From positions 123,887 through 187,886 of the forward strand of contig NZ_NGJW01000004.1 of the NCBI RefSeq assembly GCF_003987555.1: 64,000 nt of DNA. The letters are read 5' to 3'. Both the position numbers and the translations under genes were made by a program. Under the pieces are notes generated by a model. That model saw only the letters and a program-made list of their open reading frames with translations. It made no database searches and had not been told where the DNA came from. This DNA comes from Vagococcus lutrae. Its GTDB lineage: Bacteria > Bacillota > Bacilli > Lactobacillales > Vagococcaceae. Below are positions 44,043 through 57,249 of the stretch, in pieces. Position 1 is the first letter of the stretch; every line of letters begins with the position of its first letter.

Positions 44043-45268
44043 AATATTCACTAGAGTATCAATTGCTTCATCAGATATTTTTCAAGAGAGAAACAAACTT
44101 ATTAACTATAGCTTCTCATTTAAACACCTCTCAAAGTCACTGTTATCAATTATTAAAGCAACTTAATGTTATATTACATCCTTTTCACATTAATATTGAC
44201 AGCAAACACTTTGATTTGACTATAAAAGGAGAAGAAACACCGGTGACATTTTACCTTGCTTCGGCTTACGATATCTTTAATGTTTTAGAAGATCAGATTG
44301 TCTCTAATCAAAAAGAACTTTTTCATCCTTTACTTAGTCATGATGGCTTTAATATTTACGATTTCAACAATCAAGAAGTCTATTACATACGTCTCTTACA
44401 ACGCGTGTATAAAGAACGCTATCCCTATCTATCTCATATACATCTCCACGACACAATTAAGCCGATACTAAAGACAATGGTTATCATTAACAATCCTTTT
44501 TCACAACAATATTTTCCTACTTCTGACAGCTTACTTTTTTATAATCTATACGTTCGCACAGTTATTCCATCTATCGATACTAGTAGTATGAGAAATCAAA
44601 TCGGTGCGTTATTGACTCAATTACATTCAAACCCTATAATAAATTCACTCAATGCCTTAATCACAGAGTTATACCACTTTTTCCAACAGCATCAATTATC
44701 AGAATTTACACAATTACGAATAGATGAATTCCTTTATATGTTGACGCTACACACTTGTTATATTGATATTTTACACATAGATATAAAAACTTTACTCAAA
44801 GAAGATTTTCATACTCATATTTTATCTTTTTTACCAGATACACATTCTCAACTCGTGATCGATATAGAAAATATCGTGGCATCTCATGCGACTTCCTTTC
44901 CATTATGGTCAAGCGAAACACAACAACAATGGATACAGCAAATGACGAAGGTCATATGTAGCCTCATCTTTCCATTAAAACAGCCACGATTAAATATATT
45001 AATCGAATCTTTTTCTTACTACTCTAATAAATGCGCGCTTCAACATCAAATTGCTAATTACTTTTCAAAGGCTATGTTAGTTTTTGTGGATAATTCTCAA
45101 GAGGCCGACCTGATTATTACCGATCAAGAAATACCAAACACGCGAAACATCCCCCATTTTTTTATTTTCGATCATTTTTCAAATGATTTATGGGAAAAAC
45201 TACTCGCCATGATTGTTCAAGAAGCGCATAAAAAGCTCATAAAATCAGTGGATACCACCTTTATTTAA
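44039..45268 (+). pseudogene. Mga-like regulator, C-terminal part after a frameshift
   Basis: 409 codons read from a TTG overlapping the upstream stop. The sequence begins directly in homologous protein (KYSLEYQLLHQIFFKRETNL) and contains a second helix-turn-helix, NLLTIASHLNTSQSHCYQLL. PRD-like and EIIB-like regions follow, as in Mga/AtxA. No ribosome-binding site is seen for an independent start, although stop-start overlap (TTGA) could allow coupled translation. It is therefore a probable single gene broken by a one-base change, or a sequencing error. Its target is not evident. Confidence 0.65.
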
Positions 45269-45274
45269 ATCGTC

Positions 45275-45318
45275 AAAAAGCTGCCTTTCTCATTAATATA
45301 AGAAAGACAGCTTTTTTG
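45275..45318. terminator. Terminator between convergent Mga-like and esterase genes
   Basis: AAAAGCTG-CCTTTCT pairs with AGAAAG-ACAGCTTTTTT around a loop of about 14 bases. A and T runs flank both ends, so it serves both strands. Confidence 0.75.
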
Positions 45319-45326
45319 ACACTTAT

Positions 45327-45911
45327 TTAATAATACTGTTTTAAAAAATCAATTTCTTCTTTTGAAATACCATGTCCACCGTCTAAAAGCTTGACCTTAA
45401 AATTAGGAAACTGAAATGTTTGCAGACGTTTTTGCATTTGGATAATGGGGCCTGCAGGCGCTATATAATCATTGGCTCCCACTGTAGCCAATATCCGAGT
45501 ATCACTAGACGTTGCTTGAAATTCATACTGAAAATCTGCTGGATGAAGTAGTATCACATTTTCAACAAAATTTGGCTTTATTTGTAAAATACTTAGTAAA
45601 TAGTTAGCTCCATTTGAATACCCCATAGCGGTGACCTTCTCATAGCGAGAAACATCTATTTGCTCAAATTCTTGTAAAAACTCTTGAGCATACTCTTTCA
45701 ATTTGCTTGCAGTCACTGGTTCTTCTTCAGGTAACGGAAAATAACGTCTTTTTCGACCTGTTTGCCAACTTCCTTCAAAACTTAAAACATCCGCATTGGG
45801 TGCGATTTCTCCTGTGATAGGTAACAAACTATAAATATTACCGCCTGTTCCATGAAAAGTAATGATAAGTTCACTACTCTCTTTATCTGCCGTAAACCAT
45901 GCTTTTAACAT
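45327..45911 (-). CDS. MhqD-like alpha/beta-hydrolase (carboxylesterase)
   Basis: 194 residues, alpha/beta-hydrolase fold. An oxyanion region FHGTGGN is near residue 20. The nucleophile Ser is in AMGYSNGANYL, the catalytic Asp in VGANDYIAP and the His in LDGGHGISKEE. It starts one base after the stop of the dioxygenase gene. The pair resembles the MhqO or MhqE dioxygenase and MhqD hydrolase of Bacillus, which detoxify hydroquinones and catechols: the dioxygenase opens the ring and the hydrolase may act on the product. Confidence 0.85.
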   Translation of the reverse strand: MLKAWFTADKESSELIITFHGTGGNIYSLLPITGEIAPNADVLSFEGSWQTGRKRRYFPLPEEEPVTASKLKEYAQEFLQEFEQIDVSRYEKVTAMGYSNGANYLLSILQIKPNFVENVILLHPADFQYEFQATSSDTRILATVGANDYIAPAGPIIQMQKRLQTFQFPNFKVKLLDGGHGISKEEIDFLKQYY

Positions 45912-45912
45912 A

Positions 45913-46866
45913 CTACCCCTCCTGTTCCTTCAATTTCTTTTCAATAGCCTGACGCTGATTTTCTAAAAATTCTGGTAAAACAAGCGCCTGTTCAGACCAT
46001 TTCACTTCCACATTATTTTTTACTTGATAATGTAAAGTAGGAGGCGTTGCTACTTCAAATAAAATCTGGTTAGGATCTCGAAGATAAATGGAGGTAAAAA
46101 ACTCGCGCTCTTTAATCTCAGATTGCACGATGGCTCTGTCACTTAACTCCCTTTTAAGCCTCTTTAAAGATGCTATATTATCTATTCCTAAGGCAAGATG
46201 ATGAATACCTCCTGTGCCTATTATTTCCAAAGGTGACACTTTATCTTCTATTAAATGAAGTTCATGAGCGACAGGATAGTCTTTAGGTCGATAGACTGTC
46301 ACTGGCAAGTGAAGCAAGTGATACGTGGCTACTTTCTCAAAGTCAAAATAGGTTTCTAAAAAATGACCCGTTGCACTTGGATAGCGTAGACGCAAATAGA
46401 CAAAAGCAATTCCTTGTATCAGATGATTATTAGGAATATCCGGATATAAGGCAGCATGCTCATTTTTCACATCACTTTGCACAACTAATCCTAAACGTTG
46501 TCCATCAAAATCTTCAAATCTCAACATCTGATAATGATGATAATTTTCTATTCCATAATGCGTAACGCCCCATGTTTCGAACCGTTTTTGCCAAAAAGAA
46601 AGACTCTCTTCTTCTTTAACAGAAAACATGACACGCTCAATAGCATTCGTCCCAAATTGATTCGTTTGAAAATCTTTCATTTCAAAGACTGTAAATTCTG
46701 TTCCTTCTTGTCCGATATCATCACCAAAGAACAAATGATACATACTCGTTTCTTCTTGATTAACTGTTTTCATCGTTAAATTTAATCCTAATATACCATG
46801 ATAAAAATCATATGCTTTTTGAGCGTCACTACTAAGCACAGATACATGATGAATGCCTCTCATCAT
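45913..46866 (-). CDS. MhqO/MhqE-like ring-cleaving dioxygenase (vicinal oxygen chelate fold)
   Basis: 317 residues forming two glyoxalase/bleomycin-resistance-like modules. Metal-ligand candidates are His in RGIHHVSVLSSD, His in GGIHHLALGID and Glu in NQILFEVATPP. These are the usual positions in extradiol dioxygenases of the MhqO/YfiE group. It would open hydroquinone- or catechol-type rings. A strong ribosome-binding site (GGGAGG) lies eight bases before the ATG. It is translated together with the hydrolase gene. Confidence 0.85.
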   Translation of the reverse strand: MMRGIHHVSVLSSDAQKAYDFYHGILGLNLTMKTVNQEETSMYHLFFGDDIGQEGTEFTVFEMKDFQTNQFGTNAIERVMFSVKEEESLSFWQKRFETWGVTHYGIENYHHYQMLRFEDFDGQRLGLVVQSDVKNEHAALYPDIPNNHLIQGIAFVYLRLRYPSATGHFLETYFDFEKVATYHLLHLPVTVYRPKDYPVAHELHLIEDKVSPLEIIGTGGIHHLALGIDNIASLKRLKRELSDRAIVQSEIKEREFFTSIYLRDPNQILFEVATPPTLHYQVKNNVEVKWSEQALVLPEFLENQRQAIEKKLKEQEG

Positions 46867-46995
46867 CGCTTTTTCCTCCCTTACTATACTTATTCATTTT
46901 TACTTATTATGACATGAAAGAGAAAATAAAGCTTGTTTTATGCTTATTTTTTGTAAGCTATAATTATCAAACTATTTCAAACAAACTAGCTAAAT

Positions 46996-47033
46996 GGAAA
47001 AACAGGTCTTATCTCACCGGATAAGACCTGTTT
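46996..47033 (-). terminator. Terminator after the fumarate reductase gene
   Basis: AAACAGGTCTTATC and GATAAGACCTGTTT form a 14-bp perfect stem around six bases, followed on the minus strand by TTTCC. It lies just after the stop codon at 47038. Confidence 0.75.
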
Positions 47034-47037
47034 GTTT

Positions 47038-48810
<1,773 letters not shown>

Positions 48811-48950
48811 CTATACTATGTAAAAGCTATTCATTTACATTCATATATCTCTATTATAAGAGGTTTAATAGAGATGTCTGTAAACAAATGCGTCATTTTT
48901 TACACAATCCAGTACATTGTTATTATTTTCACTAAAGAAGAAGGGTTCAT

Positions 48951-50546
48951 ATGAAAACAATTAAACAAAAAGTCCTATTAAGTTCATCACTTCTATTTTT
49001 TGTGTTATTCATTTTATTATTTACTTATGTTCATTTTGAAATGAAGCAATCGATTTTACCGCTCAATCAACGGTTAAGCCAACAAGTCGTCAATGCCAAA
49101 AGTAAAGAAGTAAATGATTGGTTCAGTGAACGACTGAGTGAAGTCGCCACGCTCGCTGAATTTGGTAGCCGTCACGATTTATCAACCAGTGATTTTTTTA
49201 TAGAAACGAAGGCACTGGAACAAAGACAAAAAAAGACGTATGAATCAATTCGATTAGTTGATGATAAAGGAATCTCACATTCCTGGATTACCCCACCATT
49301 CAATATCACGGAGCGTCCTTATTATCAAGCTCTATTAGATAACAATAAAAGCTCCTATATTATTAGCAATGCGCTTCATTCAAAAGAAGCAAATCAAGAT
49401 ATCATCATTATCTTATACCGCCTGCCTCAGAAAACATCAGAGCATATTCAATATATTGCAGCTGCGGTGAATATCATACAGATGGAAAAAATGACAGAAG
49501 AGTTAAACATCTATGACGGTGTAGGCACTTTAATTAATACTCAATTTAATACTACACTTCCTGCTATTAAAAATGAAAAAAGTGACCTTTTTATCTTTCA
49601 ATCGCATATCCCTCTCTTACCTAACTGGCAAATCAATTACCAATTAACAGAGAGTGAGTTATTAAAAACAGGATTGCACATGCAAAAAATAATGTTATGG
49701 TTATTTATAATCTTAGTCGGAACGATCTTTCTTTTCTTTTTGTTTCAATTAGATATTCTCATCAAACCCATCGAGTCATTGACTGACGTGATGAAGCATA
49801 TTACCAAACGCGAAACAGCTATACGTTCCACTATTATTAGAGATGATGAAATTGGGATATTGGCCAAGCAGTTTAATCATATGTTGGATGAGCTAGAGGC
49901 TAGTCAAAAAGAAAATACGTCGCGAGCTATACGACTATTACAAGAACAAGTAAAACCGCATTTTCTATACAATACGCTCAATACCGTCCAATGGTTAGCT
50001 GCTAGTGGTGAACATGAAAAAGTGGAGGAAATGATTCAAGCTCTAAGCGATTACTTTAGAACTGGATTAAATGATGGTCAGGAGTGGTCTACCATTGAAA
50101 ATGAGTGGCAACATGTCGAGAACTATCTCACTATTCAACGAATTCGTTATGAACAGACTTTTCAATTCCAGGCTTCTATTCCGCAAAAATTGATTGAAAC
50201 ACCTGTCCCTCATTTTATTTTACAACCACTCGTAGAGAATGCCTTGTATCATGGTGTCAGAACTTCTCACTTATCTGAAGCTGATATTTTGCTTGAAATA
50301 ACAGAAAAAAATAATCAACTACTTATCATGGTTAAAAATACCGGTACACTACCTAGCCAAACTACTGTCGAAAAAATCAATGCCTTTTTTAAACAACCTA
50401 TTATATGTCGCGACAATGTTGGCTTTGGTCTCTACGGTGTCTACATGCAGCTAGCCTACGCATATGGCGAACAAATTCAGATGCACGCTTCTGTTTCTGA
50501 CACACACTTTGAAATAAAAATACAACTCCCAAAAAAGATAGGATAG
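48951..50546 (+). CDS. YesM/LytS-type sensor histidine kinase near the fumarate reductase
   Basis: 531 residues. Membrane helices at about 8-28 and 245-265 bracket an extracellular Cache-like sensing domain. HAMP (DDEIGILAKQFNHML), the His_kinase domain with KPHFLYNTLNTVQWL and the HATPase with PLVENALYHG and GFGLYGV follow. It precedes its response regulator by 12 bases. Being divergent from the fumarate reductase gene, it probably senses an external carboxylic acid or electron acceptor and turns on that gene. The ligand is not visible. Confidence 0.9.
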   Translation: MKTIKQKVLLSSSLLFFVLFILLFTYVHFEMKQSILPLNQRLSQQVVNAKSKEVNDWFSERLSEVATLAEFGSRHDLSTSDFFIETKALEQRQKKTYESIRLVDDKGISHSWITPPFNITERPYYQALLDNNKSSYIISNALHSKEANQDIIIILYRLPQKTSEHIQYIAAAVNIIQMEKMTEELNIYDGVGTLINTQFNTTLPAIKNEKSDLFIFQSHIPLLPNWQINYQLTESELLKTGLHMQKIMLWLFIILVGTIFLFFLFQLDILIKPIESLTDVMKHITKRETAIRSTIIRDDEIGILAKQFNHMLDELEASQKENTSRAIRLLQEQVKPHFLYNTLNTVQWLAASGEHEKVEEMIQALSDYFRTGLNDGQEWSTIENEWQHVENYLTIQRIRYEQTFQFQASIPQKLIETPVPHFILQPLVENALYHGVRTSHLSEADILLEITEKNNQLLIMVKNTGTLPSQTTVEKINAFFKQPIICRDNVGFGLYGVYMQLAYAYGEQIQMHASVSDTHFEIKIQLPKKIG

Positions 50547-50558
50547 AAAGGACAAAAG

Positions 50559-51290
50559 ATGGAACTATTACTCATTGACGATGAACCTATTTTTAGAAAA
50601 GGTCTAGCCAAACTTATTCAAAAAAACACAACCTATATTGAAACAATTTATCAAGCTGATTCTGCCAAAGAAGCACTAAATCAAGTGAAAGAGCATCCCA
50701 ATGTAACGATTGCATTTGTCGATATCAACCTTCCAGATATAAATGGTTTAGATTTAATTAAACAGTTAAAAACTTTCAATCCTCAAATGTTGCTTGTCGT
50801 CATCAGTGGTTATGATGATTTCGCTTATGCTAGACAAGCCATTCAACTAAACGTTTTTGATTATTTATTAAAACCCTTAGCCCCTTCTGATGTCAGGCTT
50901 CTTTTACAAAAAATCGAGCAAAAAATCCTTCATCAGACATCGAGTCAAGTTAAAAACGAGCAGTTGTCAGCTTTGTCGGCAGCAACGATTCATATCATCA
51001 ATGAGCGCTATGCTCAACCTGATTTGACACTGACTTCTGTTGCCGCTCAATTATTTGTCGATACATCTTATTTAAGTAAGCAGTTAAAACGTGATACCGG
51101 TAAATCTTTCAATGACTATTTGACCACTTTTCGTATTGAAAAAGCCAAAGAATTACTAACTCAATCAGATTTACACTGGCCTATTCAAGAGATTGGGGAG
51201 CGAGTTGGCTATCCCAATCCACATTACTTTAGTCGCATATTTAAACAACATACACAAAAAACTCCCACTGAATACCGACAAATTCGCTAA
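50559..51290 (+). CDS. YesN-type response regulator, AraC family (short linker)
   Basis: 243 residues. The receiver domain has D7/D8, phospho-acceptor D55 (AFVDINLPDING) and K104 in YLLKPLAPSD. The AraC domain spans about 142-243 with YLSKQLKRDTGKSF and PHYFSRIFKQHTQKTPTEYR. The linker is far shorter than that of the other YesN-type regulator in this window. It is the partner of the upstream kinase and the likely activator of the divergent fumarate reductase gene. Confidence 0.9.
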   Translation: MELLLIDDEPIFRKGLAKLIQKNTTYIETIYQADSAKEALNQVKEHPNVTIAFVDINLPDINGLDLIKQLKTFNPQMLLVVISGYDDFAYARQAIQLNVFDYLLKPLAPSDVRLLLQKIEQKILHQTSSQVKNEQLSALSAATIHIINERYAQPDLTLTSVAAQLFVDTSYLSKQLKRDTGKSFNDYLTTFRIEKAKELLTQSDLHWPIQEIGERVGYPNPHYFSRIFKQHTQKTPTEYRQIR

Positions 51291-51294
51291 ATAA

Positions 51295-51336
51295 ATAAGC
51301 CCCTTATTATTGAATAGAACAATAATAAGGGGCTTA
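51295..51336. terminator. Bidirectional terminator
   Basis: TAAGCCCCTTATTATTG and its exact reverse complement flank seven bases. It ends both the regulator gene on the plus strand and the small unknown gene on the minus strand. Confidence 0.85.
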
Positions 51337-51339
51337 CTT

Positions 51340-51639
51340 TTAAGCTTTAATAATGACAGTTGGGCGACCTTCATCTTGAATATGGATAGCTAGTTCCTCT
51401 TCATCATATTTCATATTATCCCAAGTCGTATAATAAATACCCGCTAATCCTAACGATTCAAAATTTTCGATGCCAACACTTTCCCACATAATCGCAAGCG
51501 ACATACCACGATAATCGCTTAAAAAACTAACAGGAATATCCTCGTCAATTCCTTTTTCTTCTACTAAAACTTTTAACGGCACTTGTGCAAACGGCCCGTG
51601 CTTATCTTCTACCTGCTCTTTAAATGTTAAAATATCCAT
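51340..51639 (-). CDS. Small conserved-looking protein of unknown function
   Basis: 99 residues, acidic, without signal peptide or membrane segments. A good ribosome-binding site (AGGAGGA) lies before the ATG. The sequence (LSDYRGMSLAIMWESVGIENF and LAIHIQDEGRPTVIIKA) suggests a compact alpha/beta domain. I do not recognise the family. It is a single-gene unit whose stop lies beside a bidirectional terminator. Confidence 0.6.
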   Translation of the reverse strand: MDILTFKEQVEDKHGPFAQVPLKVLVEEKGIDEDIPVSFLSDYRGMSLAIMWESVGIENFESLGLAGIYYTTWDNMKYDEEELAIHIQDEGRPTVIIKA

Positions 51640-51721
51640 TATTCTCCTCCTTTATACTCGTTAATAGTATAACAGAAGCGTAATCTAAAATAACAGAAAA
51701 CCAACCCAAATTTTGAGCTTT

Positions 51722-53650
51722 TTATGAAAACACATCCAATATACACGCGACAAATTCTTTATAATCATTACATGCAATGATTTTCTCTACATTCCTTATA
51801 TCAGATAATATTTCAATAAAGTTTTGAAAAAAGTCATTGAAGAATCGCTTTTCATTTTCATTCGTAGCAATAAGACATACAATTTTGACATATGATTCTC
51901 CCCATTGAATTGGAGCCTCTTTTGCGATTAAAATACTGATGGTTGTTTTATTAGCATTATATTTTAAAGTATGAGGCATAGCAATCATATTATAAAAAGC
52001 GGTAGAAGATAATGCCTCTCTCTTGTTTACGGCTTCATAAAAATCGTTCTTCACAATTCTATCTTTTTCAAATTGTGAAACTAAAAATTTCAATGCCTTT
52101 TCTCTGTTATCAATTCTCTTACCTGAAAAGAACATTTTTTCGGGTAGATAATTTTCTAAACACTTCCTGAAGTCTTCGATTGATTTCTGATGATTTATTC
52201 GATATATTGCTTGCCTTATCAGTTCAAGATCTTTTTGTCTGAGAAAAGGTTTAATCTGTATAATTGGAGTTTTATATTTGACTTCTTTTTCTTCAATAAA
52301 TATGGTTGATAATATCAAATCGTACTGTTCTAATCCATTTATTAAATAGTCGCTATCCGTTAAAACTTGTACAATTTCAATATCATTTTCAAAATGTTCA
52401 TTTATTTTCAATATAATTTGCTGATCAATCTGATAATATTTAGGACAAATTAATAAGGTGCGTAGTTTATCAGATACTCCTTTTTGATACTCTAAAGTCG
52501 TTCCAACATGAAGAGCAATAAACGCTATTTCATCCTCACTCAACATCGTATTGAAATATTTATTTAGCTCATTTGATATAAAGACAGAAATATCATAAAT
52601 TAATGGATAGGCATTTTTTATCTCTTTTAACATTGGATTTTTCACATTTTGATTCTTGCTTATCCTAAGAGATAAGTTTTTTAAATGTAGTAAAAATTGG
52701 ATTTTAAATGGTTCGATATTCAAATCAATGTAATAATAATCATAAACTTGATCCATAATAGTATTTAAAATTTCTATAAATGACGCATCTGCTTCTCTTC
52801 TCATATCTTCCATTGTCAATTCATTAAAAGCGTAAGTACTTATATTTCCTAATAATAACATACCAATATATAAAACTTCACTTTCTTGAAGTTTTATTCC
52901 TGTCTCAGATAAAATTCTCATCGCAATTTTATTTGCAACATTTATTTCGTCCTGTAATTCGTGGATGTTAGTTTTTTTTAACTCTAAAGAATTCCCTTCT
53001 TTTACTCTATATAGAGCAATCATGATATGAAAACTGATATTTTTCAACATGTAACCATTTATGAACTTACCATTTTCTCTTAATTCTTCATCAATTATTT
53101 TTTCTATGTCTTGTTGAGATACAGTCAATCCTAAATTAATTTGTTTTTTTGAAAAAAATCCAGATGCGTGTAATTCCTCTCTCATAATAGTCGTCATTAA
53201 TCGCCTTTTATTTTGTTCACTACCCATTAGTAGTAAGAATCCTTTCCTCCTTACTAGAGTTATTTGATAGTCTTCTAGATAAATGCGAATATCAGCTAAT
53301 GTTTTAATTAGAGTAAACTCAGAGATAAACAACTCATCTGCTAGCTTTTTTAAATGTATTTCTTCTCTATTATTTGTCAATAGCTTAAAAATGACTAAAC
53401 GAACTCGATCTTCAATAGATTCTGATATCTGCGTTGGATTATTAATGATATTTTCTTTAATACTTATCTTGTATCCTTCTCTAGAAGACTCTATATAATT
53501 CTTTGTTGTAGATGCTTCGTTTATTTTTTTTACATAATTCCTTATCATTCTTTTAGAAACGCCTAATAGTGCTGATAATTCTTGTGATTTTACCCACCTA
53601 TTTTGTCTTAATAAATAATCGATTAGCAGTTTTTCATTTTCAGAAATCAT
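51722..53650 (-). CDS. LicR/MtlR-type PRD regulator with EIIB- and EIIA-like domains
   Basis: 642 residues from the ATG at 53650, five bases after GGAGG; an ATG just before it is possible. Two N-terminal helix-turn-helix domains (WVKSQELSALLGVSKRMIRN and ADELFISEFTLIKTLAD) are followed by two PRDs (about 170-390, with IALHVGTTLEYQ in the second). An EIIB-gat-like domain (LLICPKYYQID) and a C-terminal EIIA domain with its phospho-His in AMPHTLKY complete it. Such proteins are PTS-phosphorylated transcription activators. It probably controls the cellobiose-type PTS operon just upstream, but is set off by a terminator. Confidence 0.88.
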   Translation of the reverse strand: MISENEKLLIDYLLRQNRWVKSQELSALLGVSKRMIRNYVKKINEASTTKNYIESSREGYKISIKENIINNPTQISESIEDRVRLVIFKLLTNNREEIHLKKLADELFISEFTLIKTLADIRIYLEDYQITLVRRKGFLLLMGSEQNKRRLMTTIMREELHASGFFSKKQINLGLTVSQQDIEKIIDEELRENGKFINGYMLKNISFHIMIALYRVKEGNSLELKKTNIHELQDEINVANKIAMRILSETGIKLQESEVLYIGMLLLGNISTYAFNELTMEDMRREADASFIEILNTIMDQVYDYYYIDLNIEPFKIQFLLHLKNLSLRISKNQNVKNPMLKEIKNAYPLIYDISVFISNELNKYFNTMLSEDEIAFIALHVGTTLEYQKGVSDKLRTLLICPKYYQIDQQIILKINEHFENDIEIVQVLTDSDYLINGLEQYDLILSTIFIEEKEVKYKTPIIQIKPFLRQKDLELIRQAIYRINHQKSIEDFRKCLENYLPEKMFFSGKRIDNREKALKFLVSQFEKDRIVKNDFYEAVNKREALSSTAFYNMIAMPHTLKYNANKTTISILIAKEAPIQWGESYVKIVCLIATNENEKRFFNDFFQNFIEILSDIRNVEKIIACNDYKEFVACILDVFS

Positions 53651-53664
53651 CATTACCTCCAAAA

Positions 53665-53690
53665 AAAGAGGACATAAAGTCCTCTCACAT
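53665..53690 (-). terminator. Terminator-like hairpin between GH1 and PRD regulator genes
   Basis: On the minus strand GAGGAC, five bases and GTCCTC are followed by seven T, then the ribosome-binding site of the regulator gene. It may lower read-through from the PTS operon into the regulator gene. Confidence 0.65.
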
Positions 53691-53731
53691 TCATTTACAG
53701 AACGATTTAAAAACAACAATCATTATACAAC

Positions 53732-55526
<1,795 letters not shown>

Positions 55527-55556
55527 TAAATATTCTCCTATCTGTACTACTATCTT

Positions 55557-56786
55557 TTAATACGTTGCTTCCTCTTTCAATTTTTGAAGGTCATACACTT
55601 TGAAAAACGGATACCAAATTATAAATGATAGTACTGTCAAAACTATAAATAACACAACTCCGCGCCAATCTCCATTTACTAAGTAAGTTGAAATAGGATA
55701 AGGTAAATACCAAAGTTGAAAGGCTTTATACGGTATTGCAACCCAGCCCGATCTTAAAACAATATATGTAATTAGTGGCATTATTAGACCATTAATCCAC
55801 ATTGGAATCATCAAAATTGGATTGAAAACAATTGGAGCACCAAAAACGATTGGTTCATTTATATTAAATAATGATGGAGCAAATGTTGCCTTTCCTATTG
55901 CTTTTAATGTACTTGATTTAGCAAATAATAACAGTATGGCAAGAGGCATTGTATAACCAATACCACCAAAAGCAACCCAACCAGTGTATAGCACTTCTTG
56001 AGTATTAATATTAATTGCTTCTGCACCTTTAGCTACTAATGCAGCATTATCTGCAATTCCTTTTACCATGACAGGAAAAATAATTGGATTAAGCACCCAC
56101 GTACTAATACCAAAAGAATATAAAAATGCCATTAAGAAACAAATAATCACAAATCCTGGTAAACTCTGACCGATTTTTTGTAAAGGTTCAAATATTTTGA
56201 CGATAATATCAAAAAAGTCAATATTATTAATTAACAATAACCATGCAATGAATAGTAAAATAAAAATTGGAATCAGTGTATCAAACCAAACAATAATAAA
56301 ATCGGGTAAAGTTGAGTCTTCATTAAAAAATGAAAACCGAGAAGCTGTCGACATTATCAATCCTACAAAAAGTCCAACAACTATCGCTACAAACATCCCT
56401 GCTGCACCAAATCGATCAAAATCGAAAGTAATTTGATTTTGTTCATTAATTGTTGGAACAATCAACATTAAGTACATAGTAACGCCTGTTAACCCACTCA
56501 ATTGCTTTTTGTCATGATATTTTTTCTTTTCTAAGACATTGTACGGAATTAAAAATGAGATAAACAGACCTAGCATACCAAAAGAAAACGAATTAATTAA
56601 TGACATATCTGGCAGTATCGGTTTTATTTCATTAATTAAAGATACTAACGTTATCAAAGATCCCACCAATATGAATGGTAAAATAGCCATAACTGAATCT
56701 TGGATTGAAGCAATCCATACATTCTTGGTTATCTTGTTTACACGAGGAGCAAACTTTGTCTGCATAAACTTCATTACTTTTTGCAT
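55557..56786 (-). CDS. PTS EIIC, lactose/cellobiose family
   Basis: 409 residues with about ten membrane helices. Family landmarks are SIQDSVMAILPFILVGSL near the N-terminus and FNINEPIVFGAPIVFNP, the conserved NEP loop of the substrate site. It forms the channel for a beta-glucoside-like sugar, with separately encoded EIIB (upstream) and EIIA (downstream). Because the operon's GH1 is unusual, the transported substrate may also be unusual. Confidence 0.9.
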   Translation of the reverse strand: MQKVMKFMQTKFAPRVNKITKNVWIASIQDSVMAILPFILVGSLITLVSLINEIKPILPDMSLINSFSFGMLGLFISFLIPYNVLEKKKYHDKKQLSGLTGVTMYLMLIVPTINEQNQITFDFDRFGAAGMFVAIVVGLFVGLIMSTASRFSFFNEDSTLPDFIIVWFDTLIPIFILLFIAWLLLINNIDFFDIIVKIFEPLQKIGQSLPGFVIICFLMAFLYSFGISTWVLNPIIFPVMVKGIADNAALVAKGAEAININTQEVLYTGWVAFGGIGYTMPLAILLLFAKSSTLKAIGKATFAPSLFNINEPIVFGAPIVFNPILMIPMWINGLIMPLITYIVLRSGWVAIPYKAFQLWYLPYPISTYLVNGDWRGVVLFIVLTVLSFIIWYPFFKVYDLQKLKEEATY

Positions 56787-56800
56787 CTTAAAAACTCCTT

Positions 56801-57109
56801 TTATTTATTTTCCAAATCCAAAGCAAAATCAATTGCCTTATTTCCATCTAACGGTCCATAAATATTTTGTGGTATCACAGCGACTTTCATAGGTCTATCT
56901 CCTAATTGCGCTTTTATATCTTCTTCCATATAACTTAAATGTGGCCCGATAAGAAGCATATCTGTAGTATCTAAGTGTTCTTCCAATTCTGACTCACTAC
57001 GTGCTTGAATAGTTATTTCTATCCCTCTTTTCTTCGCTGCTTTACGCATGTTAGCAGCCATAAAACCACTAGAAGCCCCTCCGCCACAAACTAAAAGTAT
57101 ATTTTTCAT
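56801..57109 (-). CDS. PTS EIIB, lactose/cellobiose family
   Basis: 102 residues from the second of two adjacent ATGs, seven bases after GGAGG. The phospho-Cys is in ILLVCGGGASSGFMA near the N-terminus, the CelA/EIIB-Lac signature. It is the first gene of the operon EIIB-EIIC-EIIA-GH1. A perfect cre site lies 35 bases upstream. Confidence 0.9.
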   Translation of the reverse strand: MKNILLVCGGGASSGFMAANMRKAAKKRGIEITIQARSESELEEHLDTTDMLLIGPHLSYMEEDIKAQLGDRPMKVAVIPQNIYGPLDGNKAIDFALDLENK

Positions 57110-57143
57110 CATGTTTCCTCCTTTAAACTTTATGTTTTTATTA

Positions 57144-57157
57144 TGACATCGTTTTCA
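57144..57157 (-). promoter_or_regulatory. Perfect cre (CcpA) site before the cellobiose-type PTS operon
   Basis: On the minus strand TGAAAACGATGTCA fits the cre consensus TGWAANCGNTNWCA at all 14 positions. It overlaps a CATAAT -10-like sequence, so CcpA would repress the operon when preferred sugars are present. Confidence 0.8.
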
Positions 57158-57206
57158 TTTGAAGTGAGGTACATTTCTTTCCTCTTAATAGGAAGAAATC
57201 ATTCAA

Positions 57207-57249
57207 AAAAAAGCCACCGAATCAATCACTTATGGATTCGGTAGCTTTT
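57207..57249 (-). terminator. Terminator overlapping the end of the small Feo gene
   Basis: On the minus strand AAAGCTACCGAATC and GATTCGGTGGCTTT flank 11 bases and are followed by TTTTTG. The first arm and loop are coding sequence for the last eight codons and the stop of the FeoB-associated gene. Confidence 0.85.

Noticed and set aside
43761..45268. Programmed frameshifting in the Mga-like gene
   Set aside because: No slippery heptamer with a following stem-loop or internal Shine-Dalgarno was recognised; a simple one-base loss is enough.
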